Source of the DNA: Shinisaurus crocodilurus
Lineage: Eukaryota > Chordata > Lepidosauria > Squamata > Shinisauridae
NCBI GenBank assembly: GCA_021292165.1
Contig: CM037885.1
Location: forward strand, 8,241,042 to 8,305,041
DNA length: 64,000 bases
Reading direction: 5' to 3'
Position 1 is the stretch's first letter; the number at the start of each line of letters is the position of its first letter. Both the position numbers and the translations under genes were made by a program. The notes under the pieces are model-generated. The model worked only from the letters and a program-made list of their open reading frames with translations, ran no database searches and had not been told where the DNA came from. Below, in pieces: positions 61,639-64,000 of this stretch.

Positions 61639-62280
61639 GGCAGGGGAAAAGAAAGAGAAAAAGGGCGAGGCCGCCCAGGTGAGGCCTAACCCAGCCAGAG
61701 CTTCCCGGGTGCCAGTCGCAGAGCCAGGGCGGCAGGTTTGAGAGGGCGCTGCCTTGCGTCAGGGAGCAAAGTAAGCAGGCAAGAAAGCACGCACGGGAGG
61801 GGACGGAAGAAGGAAAGGTAGAAAAACAAGAGCCAAAGAGCAGCGGAGGCACAAAAAAAAAAAAAAAAAAAATCCTGTAAAGGAAACAACAAAGAGCAGG
61901 AGGCCCTGACAGCACACCACACCACACCGCCTGTAGCGCAGTGACCACAAGGAGGGGGAAGAATTCAGCAGCGGCAGCAGTGGACACGCGTCTACCTGCA
62001 TGAAGCAAGCCTGTTTGTCTGCCTCAGGGCACAGCACAACTCCCAGCATCCTGATGACACATCTCCCGCTACAAGACGGAACTTTGACTTGTTGCCGTTG
62101 CATGCTAGGTGCTGGGAGGGTAGCCAGCTTCTCATCTTTTCTTCTTCGTCCTCCTCCTCCTCCTCCTCCTCCTCTGTAACAGATGCCTGGCATGCTGGAG
62201 TTCTGCAGGAAAAAATTCTCCCACTGTTTTGTCTCAGCTATGTTTCTGGCTATCAAGGCGCAGGAGCCGTGCCAGAGAAA
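61639..62280 (-). promoter_or_regulatory. CBLC 5' UTR and proximal promoter region
   Basis: Upstream of the start codon on the - strand. GC-rich close to the gene (61640-61760) with a TGACGCAA motif (complement of ttgcgtca, 61752-61759) that could bind AP-1/CREB-type factors. Further out are an A run (61853-61872) and a (TCC)n tract (62144-62173). No TATA box is evident. Assigned by position; nothing shows the actual transcription start. Confidence 0.35.
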
Positions 62281-62290
62281 GACATTTGGC

Positions 62291-62843
62291 CAGGGGTGTT
62301 GCTAGGCACTGAAAGGATCTGAGGGCCAGCCTTTCCATTGGCATGACTAGAAGGTTTCATTGCCATGCGGGGGGGGGGGACGGACGGACATTGCAGCATG
62401 TAGGGATGGGGGGGAGTTACCCTTCTCCCCCCCCCGGCTGTATGAAAATTGTGCCCCCTCCCCACATGGCAATTGAGCTGAGAGAAATGACGACTCCATG
62501 CTTGGCACCAATGGACACGCGAGGGAATAGATCCATTTGTTTGTAAAAAGGGGTGTATGGACAGGGGAGAGGAGGGCATTTGATTTCAGAAGAAGAAGAA
62601 AAAACCAGGCAGAAAGATTCAAGCAGGGAGGCAGCAGGAGGTGAAGCACCTGTGGGCAAAGAGCCCGCTCACCCAGGGGGATCAGATGCCACAGAGCTCC
62701 TCAGGGCCCCTGTGCCTTTCTTTCAGCAAGTGCCCCTGGACAGCAGGGTGGTGGGGCAGAGGGCCTCCCAGAGATTTGATGGGCTCCAAATGGAAGATTC
62801 GGGGCTCCAGCCCTAGTGGGCCTGGCCCCTAACACCGCCTATG
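62291..62843 (+). mobile_element. ~550-bp hAT MITE (CAGAGGCGGTG family)
   Basis: Starts caggggtgttgctaggcact and ends ctaacaccgcctatg. Carries 'gtaaaaaggggtgtatggac', 'gtgccttt' and 'cagcaagtgcccctgg' blocks of the family and an extra ~90 bp with G/C runs near 62370-62440. It lies about 650 bp upstream of the CBLC start. Confidence 0.85.
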
Positions 62844-63175
62844 TTTCTGAGCAGGGTGAAAAAGCCCCCAAAGGCTGCCCTTTGGAAGGCAGAGGGGGTG
62901 TTTGTTATGCAGCCTTCTTTAGGTTAGCCAGTGCTGGGTAATCTGCTGCCTCACACCTCCTCCACTCCATCTTACAAAGGGCAGACTTGGGGGTTGTTGG
63001 TTTTTTTGGTTTGGCTTTGTTTTGTTTTCACTGTGCCTAGAAACATCTTTTCTCTCTCATCCTCCTCCTCCCACCCTTTTATTAATTTTTTTTTTTTCCC
63101 TTAGCAATGCAGTCTAAAGGTCCTGTCTAGGGAACCCTGAAAAAGCACACTTACTACTTTGCAATGCTTTAGTTC
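62844..63175 (+). other. No feature recognised
   Basis: T runs at 63086-63098; nothing else. Confidence 0.3.
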
Positions 63176-63316
63176 AGCGGCAGGGGAATGTGCACCCCTG
63201 CAAACGTCAGTTGGACTGCAACTCCCATCAGGCCAAGCCAGCATAGTCAGTGGTAAGGGATGATGGGAATTGCAGTCCAACAATATCTGGAGGACCACCC
63301 ATTTCCTATCCCTGCC
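63176..63316. repeat. Hairpin MITE, older family
   Basis: 'gttggactgcaactcccatc' pairs with 'gatgggaattgcagtccaac'. Confidence 0.75.
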
Positions 63317-63431
63317 TCAGCTGGTCCTGATGAAACGTATTACCTGATTCATCTCAAACCCTTTCCCTTCAGTAATTTTCCTCTCCAGACATCATTATAA
63401 TAACTATATCATCCTCATCATCTTCATAATC

Positions 63432-63511
63432 CAGTATTCTCCAACCTTGGGTCCCCAGATGTTTTTGGCCTACAACTCCCAGCGTGCCTCACCCAAGGTT
63501 GGAGAACACTG
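63432..63511. mobile_element. Hairpin MITE, CAGTGTTCTCC family, internal deletion
   Basis: Both termini present (cagtattctccaacc and ggttggagaacactg) but most of the right arm is gone. Flanks tcataatc / ccataatc match at 7 of 8. Confidence 0.85.
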
Positions 63512-63544
63512 CCATAATCATTTCAGCATACATGGCTCTTTATT

Positions 63545-63740
63545 ATTATTTATTTATTATTTATTTATTTATTATATTTATGAATCACCCATCTGGCCAG
63601 ACATCCGGCCACTCTGAGCGATGTACAATGCAATAAAATACAAGGGGACACACACACACACACACACACAGTATAAAACACAATAAAAAACAGCACAAAA
63701 CCCAAAAATCCTAACCCACTTTACAGAGTACCACAGGCAA
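63545..63740 (-). mobile_element. L2-like LINE 3' end
   Basis: 'tgaatcacccatctggccag' and 'ccactctgagcgatgtacaa' match the 3' end of 13058-14138; an AC run is at 63649-63670. Confidence 0.75.
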
Positions 63741-63966
63741 AAGGCTCCCGCATCAAGGAGGTTACAGTGCAAATTTAGACCACGGGAGGGCACACTTCTG
63801 GCTTGTGAGACCTACTTCATTATTATTTTTTATTAGAACCCCAAGATCCACCAACTGGAGCCAGGTGGAAAAGACAGACACCACTTAGAATTAAAGAATT
63901 CTGAGTGCAGGGATTTGTGGTTTGGGTTTTTTGTTTGTTTACTTTGCGTACCAGGATTGAACAGAG

Positions 63967-64000
63967 CTCATAAGAACATAAGAAGAGCCGTGCTGGATCG
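63967..64000 (+). mobile_element. Start of a CR1/SINE-type repeat at the window edge
   Basis: 'cataagaacataagaagagc' followed by 'cgtgctggatc' is the usual 5' edge of a common reptile repeat; it runs off the window. Confidence 0.5.

Noticed and set aside
1..64000. Prokaryotic or viral systems (CRISPR, toxin-antitoxin, prophage)
   Set aside because: No such sequence; everything seen is vertebrate gene or vertebrate transposon. The LTR-like pieces contain no viral coding sequence.

Overview
The window is vertebrate nuclear DNA, almost certainly from a squamate reptile. Spliced exons with good GT/AG signals carry recognisable vertebrate proteins. The intergenic and intronic DNA is packed with Sauria-type tRNA SINEs, CR1 and L2-like LINE fragments, a short L1 3' end, 5S-rRNA-derived SINE pieces, Penelope-like tails, LTR-like pieces and, above all, many hAT-type and Tigger-type MITEs. 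There is no bacterial-type operon, CRISPR array, intact tRNA/rRNA gene or viral gene. Most open frames are chance frames or repeat.

Two genes are supported. At the left edge, on the + strand, lie the last exons of an immunoglobulin-superfamily adhesion receptor: two tiny juxtamembrane exons (1396-1431, 1615-1635), a transmembrane exon (2786-2936), a tail exon (4811-4928), and a last exon adding one Cys codon and the stop (5161-5166). The tail has a BCAM-like dileucine block and Gly-rich end, so I call it BCAM. On the - strand, a nearly complete CBL-family E3 ubiquitin ligase runs from a start codon at 61638 to a probable stop at 38353: four-helix bundle, EF hand, SH2, linker and RING, then a short proline-rich tail. 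The length (about 507 residues) and apparent lack of a UBA domain point to CBLC.

The 33 kb between the two stop codons, which face each other (convergent genes), is repeat-dense and holds no other gene I can support. The CBLC introns are equally repeat-rich. Dominant elements are a 135-bp near-perfect hairpin MITE (TIR CAGTGTTCTCCAACC, 8-bp target duplications; about eleven copies), older hairpins of similar design, a ~450-bp hAT MITE (four copies), a Tigger-like MITE (TA target; five copies) and several nested insertions whose order can be read from target-site duplications.

The most interesting observations are: the convergent BCAM/CBLC arrangement, which matches the paralogous MCAM/CBL and ALCAM/CBLB neighbourhoods; a reading-frame conflict just after the RING of CBLC, resolvable by a 1-nt indel or by retention of a ~106-nt intron that is open in frame; two in-frame micro-exons in the BCAM stalk; two elements with a 5S rRNA head and CR1 tail; decayed hammerhead-like motifs in Penelope-like tails; and dated nested hAT insertions. 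I found no previously undescribed multi-gene system.
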